NCBI RefSeq assembly: GCF_000472385.1
Contig: NZ_AWZU01000016.1
Location: 24,587-88,586 of the forward strand
DNA: 64,000 nucleotides
Direction: 5' to 3'
Origin: Bradyrhizobium sp. ARR65
GTDB lineage: Bacteria; Pseudomonadota; Alphaproteobacteria; Rhizobiales; Xanthobacteraceae
Shown: positions 46,836-55,601 of the stretch, in pieces
Layout: every line of letters begins with the position of its first letter
Numbering within the stretch: position 1 is the first letter of the stretch
Program-made: the position numbers and the translations under genes
Notes under the pieces: model-generated
Told to the model about the DNA's origin: nothing
The model's database searches: none
Seen by the model: the letters and a program-made list of their open reading frames with translations, nothing else

Positions 46836-47471
46836 ATGTCCGTTTTCTCAGGCAAATTGGGTCTCGCACTCGTATTGGCGGCGCTCTGTGTGGGCGCGCG
46901 AACGGCCCACGCCCAGGCCGCCCCTGTGACATATTGGATCCCGGGTTGGCCCCTCGGCTTCAGTGGAAACATGGCCGCGGGCCAGGACGTGAACACGTAC
47001 GGCGACTTTCCGAGCTTTGAGGCCAGCGACGCCCGAGGCGGCGGCTTTTCCTATGCGCGCTACAATTTCCCGAACGGCTGGTTTGTCGGCAGCGAACGCA
47101 GCGGCCTGGGTTTGAGCATGAGCGGCATGACCCAGAATGCCGCTTTTGGCAATTTCGGCTTGCTCTCTACCGAAGGCGTGCAGTTCGGCTACAACTTCGG
47201 AAGCGCGGGCGGACTGCCCCTCACGGTCTACGCCGGTTTCGACACCTTGAAATACAATTCCGGCATCGGCGGCCCTTTTGCTCCCTTCGACTCCGTGTCC
47301 AGCACACTGCCCGGCTATAGCGCGCATGCGGGCGTGGAAATCCAGGCCACGCCGAATGTCAGCCTGTCCCTCGGGGTCGGCTACACGCAGCAGTCGAGCC
47401 GCATCGACGGCGACATCAATTCACCCTTGCTGCCCGGCGCTTCTCCGTTTGCCTTCGGCGCTCGCCGCTGA
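46836..47471 (+). CDS. Outer-membrane beta-barrel-like hypothetical protein
   Basis: 211 residues from ATG 46836. A signal peptide (LGLALVLAALCVGARTAHA) is followed by alternating aromatic and glycine-rich strands (GGGFSYARYNFPNGWFVG, GVQFGYNFGSAGGLPLTVYA, SAHAGVEIQATPNVSLSLGV) typical of a small outer-membrane barrel. It resembles porin-family proteins of the Omp25/31 kind but lacks the usual C-terminal aromatic; it ends AFGARR. It could be a periplasmic or surface barrel. The function is unknown. Confidence 0.7.
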   Translation: MSVFSGKLGLALVLAALCVGARTAHAQAAPVTYWIPGWPLGFSGNMAAGQDVNTYGDFPSFEASDARGGGFSYARYNFPNGWFVGSERSGLGLSMSGMTQNAAFGNFGLLSTEGVQFGYNFGSAGGLPLTVYAGFDTLKYNSGIGGPFAPFDSVSSTLPGYSAHAGVEIQATPNVSLSLGVGYTQQSSRIDGDINSPLLPGASPFAFGARR

Positions 47472-47613
47472 CTCACCCGCCGGCACGCGGTCGGGATTGC
47501 GGCTTGCCACGCGGCGGGGGCCCGGGCCGCCTTGCGATGATATCCCCTGCGGAACTTCTGCTATGCTGAGATCTCAGCCGGGCAACCCCCTCCGCAACCC
47601 AACCCCAACGACC

Positions 47614-49665
47614 ATGACAGCACCTTACGTCCCCCAGATCACGCTCTATCGCCGCTGGCTCGCCGATCAACGCGGCCTGAGTTTTTCCAATTACGAGGAA
47701 TTGCGGCAGTGGTCCGTGCGCGACATCGACGTCTTCTGGCGGAGCATATGGGACTATTTCGACCTGCAATCGGCGACACCGTTTCGCGCCGTGCTGAGCC
47801 AGCGCAAGATGCCGGGCGCGATCTGGTTTCCGGGCGCATCGGTGAACTACGCGCAACAGGTGTTCCGGCACGTCGAGGCGGCGGACGCCGCCGGAATGCC
47901 GGCGATCATTGCCAGCGGCGAAGACGGCGTGCTGAAGGAAACGAGCTGGCCGGAACTGCGGCGGCAGGCGGCGGCGCTTGCCCTGTACCTGAGGAAAAAA
48001 GGCGTCGGCCCCGGTGATCGCGTCGCGGCTTACCTGCCGAACGTCCCTGAAACCATCATCGCGTTTCTTGCCACCGCGAGCATCGGCGCAATCTGGAGCG
48101 TCTGTGCGCCTGATATGGCGGCGCCCGCGGTGATCGACCGGTTCAAACAGATCGAGCCAAAGGTGCTGATCGCCTGCGACGCCGTCACCTATGCCGGCCG
48201 GCGGCACGATCGCCGGGCCGTCATCGACGAGCTGCGCCGCGCGTTGCCGTCAGTCGAGCACTTCATTCTGCAGAGCGATGGCAAGGAAGATCCGGCGACA
48301 TCCGATCCGCTGCTGTCGAAAATCCTCTCCAGCAGAAGCACTGCGATCGACACATTCGAGCCGGCCTGGCTGCCGTTCGACCACCCGCTCTGGATCGTCT
48401 ATTCGAGCGGAACGACCGGCCTGCCAAAGCCGATCGTTCACAGCCATGGCGGTGTCGTTGTGGTGGCGCTGCCGCTTATGACGCTGCACAACGATATCGG
48501 CTGCAGCTATCAGCCGAACTCTTTTGGCGAGCGTTTCCACTGGTACAACTCGATCGGCTGGATCATGTGGAACTCGCAAGTCAACGGGCTTCTGAACGGA
48601 ACGACCTGCTGCATCTTCGACGGAAGCCCCGGCGGATCCAAGGACAAGCCGGACTGGACGACACTGTGGCGCTTCGCCGCCAGCGCGAAGGCGACCTTCT
48701 TTGGTGCAGGCGCGGCATTCTTTGCAAACTGCAGCAAGGCCGACATCGATCTTGAATCCGTGGGCGACCTCTCGCAGTTGCGCGCGCTTGGCTCTACAGG
48801 TTCGCCGCTGAGCGCCGACACGCAAGGATGGTTCAATACGCGCTTTGCGGCACTTGCCAAGATCAACGGCAACGGCGCGCAAGAAGACATGTGGTGGGCG
48901 AACATATCGGGCGGCACCGACTTTGCAGGCGCTTTCATCGGGGGAAATCGCGAACTGCCGCAAACGCCTGGTACGATGCAGTGCCGCCTGCTCGGCTGCG
49001 CGGTGGAAGCCTTCGACGACCAAGGCCGCGCCGTGATCGGCGACGTCGGCGAACTCGTTTGCACCGAGCCGTTGCCTTCGATGCCGCTGCGCTTCTGGAA
49101 CGACGAAGGCGACCAGCGCTACCGCGCGAGCTACTTCGAGACCTATCCCGACAATTTCGACGGCAGCGGCCGCGGACCGGTCTGGCGTCACGGCGACTGG
49201 CTGAAGATCAATCCGGACGGCTCCTGTGTGATCTATGGCCGCAGTGATGCGACGATCAACCGCCATGGCCTGCGCATGGGCACGAGCGAACTCTACTCGG
49301 CGATCGAGGCGCTGCCGGAGGTGCTGGATTCCCTGGTCGTCGACCTCGAATATCTCGGGCGCGAAAGCTACATGCCCCTGTTCGTGGTGCTGCGCGAGGG
49401 CATCGCGCTGGATGCGGCGATGCAGGCCAAGATCAACAGGGCGATTGAATCCGGCCTGTCGCGCCGTTTCCTGCCAAACGAGATTATCGCTGTCCCCGAG
49501 ATTCCGCGGACACTGTCCGGCAAGAAACAGGAATTGCCGATCAAAAAACTCCTGCTCGGTCATGCCGTGGAGAAAGTCATCAACAAGGAAGCGATGGCCA
49601 ATCCTGGATGCCTGGATTGGTATCTGGAATTTGCCAGGAACTACCTGGGGAGAAGCGCCGCGTAG
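47614..49665 (+). CDS. Acetoacetyl-CoA synthetase (acetoacetate-CoA ligase)
   Basis: 683 residues from ATG 47614 (ATG 47563 in frame is an alternative). It belongs to the ANL superfamily: A3 motif IVYSSGTTGLPKPIVHSHGG, then WMMW-type segment GWIMWNSQVNGLL, the A8 hinge GRSDATINRHGLRMGTSELY and the catalytic Lys in TLSGKKQELPIKKLL. The N-terminal DYFDL and RAVLSQRKMPGAIWFPGA element matches acetoacetate-CoA ligase rather than acetyl-CoA synthetase. It would activate acetoacetate for poly-hydroxybutyrate turnover or ketone-body use. No phb genes are near. Confidence 0.88.
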   Translation: MTAPYVPQITLYRRWLADQRGLSFSNYEELRQWSVRDIDVFWRSIWDYFDLQSATPFRAVLSQRKMPGAIWFPGASVNYAQQVFRHVEAADAAGMPAIIASGEDGVLKETSWPELRRQAAALALYLRKKGVGPGDRVAAYLPNVPETIIAFLATASIGAIWSVCAPDMAAPAVIDRFKQIEPKVLIACDAVTYAGRRHDRRAVIDELRRALPSVEHFILQSDGKEDPATSDPLLSKILSSRSTAIDTFEPAWLPFDHPLWIVYSSGTTGLPKPIVHSHGGVVVVALPLMTLHNDIGCSYQPNSFGERFHWYNSIGWIMWNSQVNGLLNGTTCCIFDGSPGGSKDKPDWTTLWRFAASAKATFFGAGAAFFANCSKADIDLESVGDLSQLRALGSTGSPLSADTQGWFNTRFAALAKINGNGAQEDMWWANISGGTDFAGAFIGGNRELPQTPGTMQCRLLGCAVEAFDDQGRAVIGDVGELVCTEPLPSMPLRFWNDEGDQRYRASYFETYPDNFDGSGRGPVWRHGDWLKINPDGSCVIYGRSDATINRHGLRMGTSELYSAIEALPEVLDSLVVDLEYLGRESYMPLFVVLREGIALDAAMQAKINRAIESGLSRRFLPNEIIAVPEIPRTLSGKKQELPIKKLLLGHAVEKVINKEAMANPGCLDWYLEFARNYLGRSAA

Positions 49666-49773
49666 CAGTGCGCGGCGCGGCGACGCACCTACACCATCTT
49701 GCGGCGCCGCAACCCCGATCCCTACCTGAATAGGAGCTGCCGCGCGCCCCGGCGCGGCAGGAGGGAGGCGGTG

Positions 49774-50715
49774 ATGAATTATTTCCGAACTGCAATCCTG
49801 CTGGCGGGCCTCACAGCCCTGTTCATGGGCGTCGGTTACCTGATCGGCGGCGGCAAGGGCGCGATCATCGCGCTTCTGATCGCCGGCGCAACCAACCTGT
49901 TCGCCTATTGGAATTCCGACCGCATGGTGCTGGCGACCTACGGCGCCCAGGAGGTCGACCGAAACTCCGCGCCCGAGCTCGTCGAGCTTGTGGCGGGGCT
50001 CGCCGGCCGTGCCGGCCTGCCCATGCCGCGCGTCTTCGTGATGGAGAACCCGCAGCCCAACGCGTTTGCGACGGGCCGCAACCCGCAAAACGCGGCGGTG
50101 GCCGTGACCACCGGATTGATGCAATCCCTCAGCCGCGAAGAGCTTGCCGGCGTGATCGCCCACGAGCTCGCCCATGTCAAACATCACGACACGCTGCTGA
50201 TGACGGTCACCGCGACCATCGCCGGCGCAATCTCGATGCTCGCGCAGTTCGGGATATTTTTCGGCGGCCACCGCAACAACAACAGCGGCCCCGGTGCGAT
50301 CGCGTCGATCGTCATGATGATCCTGGCGCCGCTCGCCGCCATGCTGGTGCAGATGGCGATCAGCCGCACGCGCGAATACGCCGCCGACAATCTCGGCGCG
50401 CGCATCGCGGGGCAGCCGATGTGGCTCGCCTCCGCGCTCGCTAAGATCGAAAGCGCCGCCCACCAGATCCCGAACATGGATGCCGAGCACAATCCGGCAA
50501 CCGCACACCTGTTCATCATCAATCCGCTGTCGGGCCACGGCATCGACAACCTGTTTGCGACCCATCCGTCGACCGCGAACCGCATCGCAGCCTTGCAGCA
50601 GCTCGCGACCGAACTCGGCACGCCGGGAGCTGGGCCTTGGACTCGGGCCGAGACCGACGACTCCGCGCGTAACCCGTGGGGCCGCTCGCCACGTCCTCGC
50701 GGCCCCTGGGGGTGA
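49774..50715 (+). CDS. htpX: Zinc metalloprotease HtpX
   Basis: 313 residues from ATG 49774 with AGGGAGG 9-10 nt upstream. Two N-terminal membrane segments (about 8-45), the zinc motif HELAHVKHHD (His130, Glu131, His134), two more membrane segments and the third ligand region SRTREYAADNLGARIAG are visible. It degrades misfolded membrane proteins with FtsH. The C-terminal 25 residues (ARNPWGRSPRPRGPWG) are Pro/Arg-rich, a tail found in Bradyrhizobium-type HtpX. Full length. Confidence 0.95.
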   Translation: MNYFRTAILLAGLTALFMGVGYLIGGGKGAIIALLIAGATNLFAYWNSDRMVLATYGAQEVDRNSAPELVELVAGLAGRAGLPMPRVFVMENPQPNAFATGRNPQNAAVAVTTGLMQSLSREELAGVIAHELAHVKHHDTLLMTVTATIAGAISMLAQFGIFFGGHRNNNSGPGAIASIVMMILAPLAAMLVQMAISRTREYAADNLGARIAGQPMWLASALAKIESAAHQIPNMDAEHNPATAHLFIINPLSGHGIDNLFATHPSTANRIAALQQLATELGTPGAGPWTRAETDDSARNPWGRSPRPRGPWG

Positions 50716-50828
50716 GGCGGGGCGCGCGGGCTCGCGGAGTTATCCCGGTCCGGCAAGCGCTTCTCTTGGCATCGCGACGCCACCGCGTTACCCTTCCGAT
50801 AGATTCCGGCAGGGGCTCAAGACCGTCG

Positions 50829-51506
50829 ATGAGGCTTGCGAATAGGAAGCAACCGCGCGCGACTGCTGCAAGGCTCGCGCGGAGTGGTTTGGGAGCGGCT
50901 GCATTTGGATTGTGTGCCATGGGATGGTGCTGCCTCGCCACGCCGGCCGCAGCGGTCGAACTGTCGGCTGCCCAGTCGGCCCTCTACACGACAGTGTCGA
51001 TCTTCCCTCCGTCGGCGCGATCGATGACCGTGTGCTATGGTTTCGTCTGCCGGCGGCGCGAAATGCTGGACTTCACGCCCGCCGACCGCAGCGCGCTCGG
51101 CAAGATTCTCGCAAGCGGGCGCGGTTCAGCCGCCGCGGAGCGAGCCGCGGTGCAGAAGGCCATGGTCTGGTTCGATCGCCGCATGGGGCCGGTCATTGGC
51201 ACGGACAAGCGCGTGGCGAAAGCCGACATTCGCGCACTCGACTCCACGCACAATTTCGATTGCTGGGATACCACCCGCAACACGACGAGTCTGCTGCTCG
51301 TCCTGCAGGAGTGGGGACTTCTGAAATATCATACCGTCGGCGACCCGCATTACCGCGGCAACGCACTGGTGCTGCAGTTGCCGCACAATACCGCTGTGCT
51401 CATCGACCGCGCGACCAAGGTCGAATGGGTCGTGGACATGTGGACCCACGGCTACGCCGAACCGCCCGATGTCATGCCGCTCGCGGAATGGATCAAGGAG
51501 GATTGA
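50829..51506 (+). CDS. Exported hypothetical protein, transglutaminase-like triad suspected
   Basis: 225 residues from ATG 50829. A signal sequence spans about 16-42 (LGAAAFGLCAMGWCCLATPA). The mature part has CYGFVCRRREMLDF and FDCWDTTRNTTSLLLVLQEW, then LPHNTAVLIDRATKVEWVVD. Cys145, His186 and Asp203 occur in the order and approximate spacing of transglutaminase-like cysteine peptidases: Cys at a helix start, His on one strand and Asp on the next. I do not recognise the family by name; the enzymatic assignment is a hypothesis. It follows htpX by 113 nt. Confidence 0.7.
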   Translation: MRLANRKQPRATAARLARSGLGAAAFGLCAMGWCCLATPAAAVELSAAQSALYTTVSIFPPSARSMTVCYGFVCRRREMLDFTPADRSALGKILASGRGSAAAERAAVQKAMVWFDRRMGPVIGTDKRVAKADIRALDSTHNFDCWDTTRNTTSLLLVLQEWGLLKYHTVGDPHYRGNALVLQLPHNTAVLIDRATKVEWVVDMWTHGYAEPPDVMPLAEWIKED

Positions 51507-51595
51507 GCGCGTCCCGCGGGAACGCTGCATACAAGTATCGTGCAAACTCTCGTCCGCGCGCCCGTTTCGCGGCGATCGCGATTGAACGCGGATAG

Positions 51596-52507
51596 TCAGG
51601 CGGCTAGCAATTGCTCAAGCGACGGCCAGCTATAATGGGGAAGCTGCAAGGCATCCGCGATATCCCCGCCCACAGCGAGCCTTGCCAGGCCAGGTATGGC
51701 GAAGGTTATAACAACGAGATTGCGGAAGAGCATGCCCGCGCGCGTTCTCGGCGCGAACGCACCGGCAAAGCGCTCTGCGCCACGCTGCTTGGTATCGACA
51801 TAGCTCCTCAACAGCGCGCCGTATCTGGCAAATGCCTCTTGATAACGACCACGCGCGCTAGCGAGTTCACCCGCCAGCACGTAGGCCCGACCATCCGGCC
51901 AGGCTGTCCATAGATCAGATACACATCCTCGTCGCGCGGACGATAGCCATCAACCTCGAATGCTGCGACCACATAGCCGAGATGTCTCTCGAACTGCGCC
52001 TGCGGCCCGAAGACGAGCCTGCGAACGGCTGAATGGAGGCCGTCCGCACCGATCAAAAGATCGAAGCGACGTTCACCCGCATTTTTTCAACTCGACCCGG
52101 ACGCAATCCGGCAGCTCTTCAAACGCGACAATCTCGTCGCCGAAAATACTTTCGATGCGATCTTCGACCTTGGCGAACAACAAGCGCGACAGGCGGCTGC
52201 GCGGCAGGGTCACATAGCGCCCACCGGTCAGTTCGGAGAAGACCTTGGTGCCGAAGCCAGCCAACCGCCGGCCAGCGTGATCCACGATTCGCGCTTCCTG
52301 GACATGATAGTCATTGCGATTGATCTCCGGGAGCAATGCCATCCGCTCAGCGATGTCATAGCCCAGTCCCCAAAAATCGATCACGTAGCCTCCGCTGCGT
52401 AACGCGGGAGCACGCTCGACCAACGTCGGCTCGAAGCCGGCGGCCTTCAGCCAAAAGGCAAGCGCCGGTCCGCCGATCCCAGCGCCCGAGATCAGGATGG
52501 CTGTCAT
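51596..52507 (-). pseudogene. FAD-dependent monooxygenase remnant (frameshift and internal deletion)
   Basis: Three frames together resemble an FAD-binding aromatic hydroxylase. The first starts at 52507 with ISGAGIGGPALAFWLKAAGF, the dinucleotide fold, and reads to a stop at 52073. The frame shifts by one inside a run of six T (52082-52087); restoring it gives FDLLIGADGLHSAVRRL. A second break near 51885 joins YGQPGRMVG to AYVLAGELASARGRYQEAFA, skipping the part that carries the second FAD motif (GDA..). The remnant is about 0.9 kb versus about 1.2 kb expected. It lies 98 nt downstream of the catabolic operon on the same strand. Confidence 0.85.
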
Positions 52508-52605
52508 CAAACCGGGAACGAACGAGGTCCCAATTCGTTTCCCAGCACTTGCGCTAATTCAGCTACAGCCGCGCATGAAGGAGCGTGCTCCAGCTTGCCG
52601 TCCGC

Positions 52606-53481
52606 TCAATCGGGAAACCCGAACAGCTTGGCCGGGTTGTGAACCAGGATCTTTTCCAGCGTCGCCTGGTCGGAGGCGTAGCGATACATCAGCTCCAACA
52701 GATCGGCGTCGTTGGGCGGCTGCACCACAGAGACCGGATGCGGCCAGTCGCTCGCCCAGACGCAGCGATCTGGCGCGGCCTCGATATAGGAGCGAGCAAT
52801 CGAGATGACGTCATCCCAGGGCGGACCGGCCTTCGAGGTCTTCTCGCCGAGCGAGAGCATCACCCAGAAATTGCCCTTCGCGAGCAGCTCCAGCATCTTG
52901 CGCAGGTTCGGATCGTCCTTGCCGCGGGTGGGATCGGGCCGGGCCATGTGATCGATCAGCACCGGTACGTCGAGGTCCTCGTACTTCTCGACGCTCGAGA
53001 TGATGCCGTCCTTTTCGGGTTGGATCTTCACATACCAGCCGAGCTCGCGGATTCGCGAGATTGCGCGGGCGAAATCCTTGTCCGACAGCACCGCCCCGAG
53101 CTCCTGGCGGAAACTGAACCGCGCGCCGCGCACGCCGGCATGGTGCAGCCTCGCGAGATAGGCGTCGTTCGCCTCCGCGAACACCAGCGCATTGGCGCAG
53201 CCGCGATAGTTCGGGCCCATGGCGGCGAGACCATCCAGCACTACCGCGTGATCGGCGCCATAAGTCGTCGTCTGCACGATAATGCCGCGCTCGATCCCAA
53301 GCGCTTTGTGCATGCGTAGCGCCGCCTCCCAGGTCGCACTCGGCATCTGATAGGCGGCGCCGGGACGCACCGGATATTTCTCCAGCGGCCCGAGCACATG
53401 GAACTGGCTGTCGACGGTCTTGGGCGGCGGCAGCTTTGAGGGCCGGCGCGGGTTCGGATCAAAGGGAAGATAGGTCGGCAT
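52606..53481 (-). CDS. Amidohydrolase-2 family enzyme (LigI/ACMSD-like)
   Basis: 291 residues. The TIM-barrel metal-dependent hydrolase features are TVDSQFHVLGPLEKYP (in place of DxHxH), VPVLIDHMARPDPTRGKD and CVWASDWPHPVSVV. Relatives include 2-pyrone-4,6-dicarboxylate lactonase and aminocarboxymuconate-semialdehyde decarboxylase, both in aromatic ring-cleavage pathways. Here the first His of DxHxH is Gln (D-S-Q-F-H), so metal dependence may differ. It is the last intact gene of the operon, 15 nt after the RidA gene. Confidence 0.85.
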   Translation of the reverse strand: MPTYLPFDPNPRRPSKLPPPKTVDSQFHVLGPLEKYPVRPGAAYQMPSATWEAALRMHKALGIERGIIVQTTTYGADHAVVLDGLAAMGPNYRGCANALVFAEANDAYLARLHHAGVRGARFSFRQELGAVLSDKDFARAISRIRELGWYVKIQPEKDGIISSVEKYEDLDVPVLIDHMARPDPTRGKDDPNLRKMLELLAKGNFWVMLSLGEKTSKAGPPWDDVISIARSYIEAAPDRCVWASDWPHPVSVVQPPNDADLLELMYRYASDQATLEKILVHNPAKLFGFPD

Positions 53482-53496
53482 GGGCGTGGGTCCGCG

Positions 53497-53889
53497 TTAG
53501 TCGATGACGGCGGTGAAATCGCACTGCACCAACGCGCCGCCTTCCATGTCCATCTGCAGGGAATGACGCGCGGGGCGCGAATGCTCGTCGGGAAACATCT
53601 TCAGCCATTCGGCATTGACCGGACCGCGCTGGGAGCGATCCTTGAGCCACACCGTCATCTTGATGATGTCATCGGTGCTGCCGCCCGCGGCTTCCACCGT
53701 CGCCTTCATGTGGACGAACATGTTGGCGCACTGCGCCTCCAGGCTCGAAGGCATGTTGCCGCTTGCCGGATCGCGGCCGAGGATGACGCCTGACATCACG
53801 AGATTACCGATCCGGCAGGCGTTCGGAATCGGATTGGCGTGCTTGAAGCCGCCGATATGGACGCTCTTGCGCCGTACTTGATCCATCAT
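53497..53889 (-). CDS. RidA-family protein (2-aminomuconate deaminase-like candidate)
   Basis: 130 residues from ATG 53889, with AGGAGA upstream. RidA/YjgF fold: IPNACRIGNLVMSGVILGRD, then CANMFVHMKATVEAAGGSTD and DIIKMTVWLKDR. The usual C-terminal RidA Arg segment appears as HSRPARHSLQMDME with Arg-Pro-Ala-Arg. RidA proteins deaminate 2-aminoacrylate; a branch found in aromatic operons deaminates 2-aminomuconate. It sits between the hydratase and amidohydrolase genes, which favours a catabolic rather than housekeeping role. This is inference from context. Confidence 0.86.
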   Translation of the reverse strand: MMDQVRRKSVHIGGFKHANPIPNACRIGNLVMSGVILGRDPASGNMPSSLEAQCANMFVHMKATVEAAGGSTDDIIKMTVWLKDRSQRGPVNAEWLKMFPDEHSRPARHSLQMDMEGGALVQCDFTAVID

Positions 53890-53909
53890 GACGCTGTTCT
53901 CCTTCCAGA

Positions 53910-54713
53910 TCACGCAAATTGGCAGGACACCGAGCCGAAGGCGCCGTAATCGGCATGAAACGTGTCGCCGCGGCGGATATCGATCGGACGGGTGAAGGAT
54001 CCGGCGAGCACGACCTCGCCGGCCGCAAGATGCTCGTCATGCGGCGCCAGCCGATTGGCAAGCCAGGCGATCCCGTTCGCGGGATGGTTGAGCACGCCGG
54101 CCGCCAGTCCCGTCTCCTCGATCTGGCCATTGCGGAACAGAAGCGCGCCGATCCAGCGCAAGTCAGCCTCCAGCGGCCGGAACGGTCGCCCGCCCAACAC
54201 CAGCGCGGCATTCGCGGCATTATCCGAGATCGTGTCCATGACCTTTCGGGTCTTCCCGGTCTCGGGATCGACGCGATGCATGCGGGTTTCGAGGATTTCG
54301 AGCGCCGGCGTCACATAGTCGGCAGCGTTGAGCACGTCGAAGATCGTGCAATCCGGCCCGCGCAGCGGCGCCTTCAGCACGAAGGCGAGCTCGACCTCGA
54401 TGCGTGGCGCGTGAAAGCGATCGAACGGGATCTCGGTCGCATCGGGATAGAACATGTCCGCGAACAGCACGCCGTAATCCGGCTCGGCGATCCCGACCGC
54501 GCTTTGCATCGCCTTCGACGTCAAACCGATCTTGTGACCCTTGATGACGCGACCGCGTCCGAGCTGAAGCTGCGTCCAGGCCCGCTGGATCGCGTAGGCA
54601 TCCTCGATCGTCAGGTCAGGATGCTCGCGGGTGAACATGGTTATGAGCTTCTTGCTGCGCTCGGCCTCGTCGAGCCGCTCGGCGAGACGCTTGATGGTGG
54701 CTTGATCGAGCAT
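53910..54713 (-). CDS. 2-keto-4-pentenoate hydratase / 2-oxohept-3-enedioate hydratase family (HpaH-like)
   Basis: 267 residues from ATG 54713; 4 nt after the FAH gene. Conserved blocks are VIKGHKIGLTSKAMQSAVGI, PDYGVLFADMFY, APRIEVELAFVLKAPL (with the metal-binding E-x-E) and NPANGIAWLANRL. It would hydrate the 2-hydroxy-dienoate produced by ring cleavage, or act as the related 4-oxalocrotonate decarboxylase. Its family is the hallmark of meta-cleavage pathways. Start choice follows the methionine MLDQATIKRL. Confidence 0.9.
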   Translation of the reverse strand: MLDQATIKRLAERLDEAERSKKLITMFTREHPDLTIEDAYAIQRAWTQLQLGRGRVIKGHKIGLTSKAMQSAVGIAEPDYGVLFADMFYPDATEIPFDRFHAPRIEVELAFVLKAPLRGPDCTIFDVLNAADYVTPALEILETRMHRVDPETGKTRKVMDTISDNAANAALVLGGRPFRPLEADLRWIGALLFRNGQIEETGLAAGVLNHPANGIAWLANRLAPHDEHLAAGEVVLAGSFTRPIDIRRGDTFHADYGAFGSVSCQFA

Positions 54714-54717
54714 GGTG

Positions 54718-55578
54718 CTAGCCTTCCGCCACCACCATATTGCGCAGCACGCCGATGCGTGAGGATTCCACCTTGACCACGTCGCCGACCTTGAGCCAGC
54801 GCGGCGGATCGAAACGCGCACCTGCGCCGGTCGGCGTGCCCGTTGCGATCATGTCGCCGGGCTTTAACGTGGCGAAGGTGGAGAGATAGGCGATCAGGGC
54901 ATCGAACGGGAACATCAGGCGCCCGGTCGAGTCCTGCTGACGTACCTCGCCGTTCACGCGGGTAATGATGTCGTGCGGACCGCGCGGATCGCACTCATCC
55001 GCGGTCACGATCCAAGGGCCGATGCTGCCGGAGCGATCAAAGTTCTTGCCTTGCGTGACGTTGAACTTGCCGTGGCGAAGCCAGTCCCGCACGGTGCCTT
55101 CGTTGCACAGCGTCATCCCGAAAATGTGCGACCACGCCTGCTCACGCGGAATGTGGCGCCCCTGCTTGCCGATCACGAGCACGAGCTCGCCTTCATAGTC
55201 GAGCTGGTCCGATACGCTGGGCTTCTCGAGTCCCTGTCCCGAGCCGACCACCGAGGACATGCTGCGGACGAAGAGGCTGGGATATTTGGGCAGATCCGAA
55301 TTGTCCTTGTACTCGGCGTTACGGTCCATGTAGTTCACGCCAATGCACCAGAGTTTCTCCGGCGTCAGCACCGGTGGCAGCAACGCCAGTTGATCGAGCG
55401 CGCAATCGGGCTTCTCGCCCGCAACGGCCTGGCGGGCAGCCGCCAATCCATCGCGAGCGATCAGCGCCTTCAGGTCCGGGAAATCGCGTCCGATCCGCCG
55501 CGAGAGCTCGACAACCCCACCTTCGACGGCCGCGCCGTAGCGCGGCTCGCCGTTCACCAGATAGCTCAACAGTCGCAT
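54718..55578 (-). CDS. Fumarylacetoacetate hydrolase family protein
   Basis: 286 residues. An N-terminal domain (1-70) is followed by the FAH core: KLWCIGVNYMDRNAEYKDN, the metal-binding LDYEGELVLVIGKQGRHIP (Glu129, Glu131), FGMTLCNEGTVRDW and GDMIATGTPTGAG. Members hydrolyse C-C bonds of acylpyruvates, or decarboxylate/isomerise 2-oxo-hept-enedioates (HpaG type). In this operon a step before the HpaH-like hydratase is likely. Spacing of 4 nt to the hydratase gene shows coupling. Confidence 0.9.
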   Translation of the reverse strand: MRLLSYLVNGEPRYGAAVEGGVVELSRRIGRDFPDLKALIARDGLAAARQAVAGEKPDCALDQLALLPPVLTPEKLWCIGVNYMDRNAEYKDNSDLPKYPSLFVRSMSSVVGSGQGLEKPSVSDQLDYEGELVLVIGKQGRHIPREQAWSHIFGMTLCNEGTVRDWLRHGKFNVTQGKNFDRSGSIGPWIVTADECDPRGPHDIITRVNGEVRQQDSTGRLMFPFDALIAYLSTFATLKPGDMIATGTPTGAGARFDPPRWLKVGDVVKVESSRIGVLRNMVVAEG

Positions 55579-55601
55579 ATGACAAATCCTCGTCGCCGGC
55601 G

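Noticed and set aside
48250..50565. 771-codon open frame on the minus strand across acetoacetyl-CoA synthetase and htpX
   Set aside because: It spans two well-supported plus-strand genes and encodes no recognisable domain.
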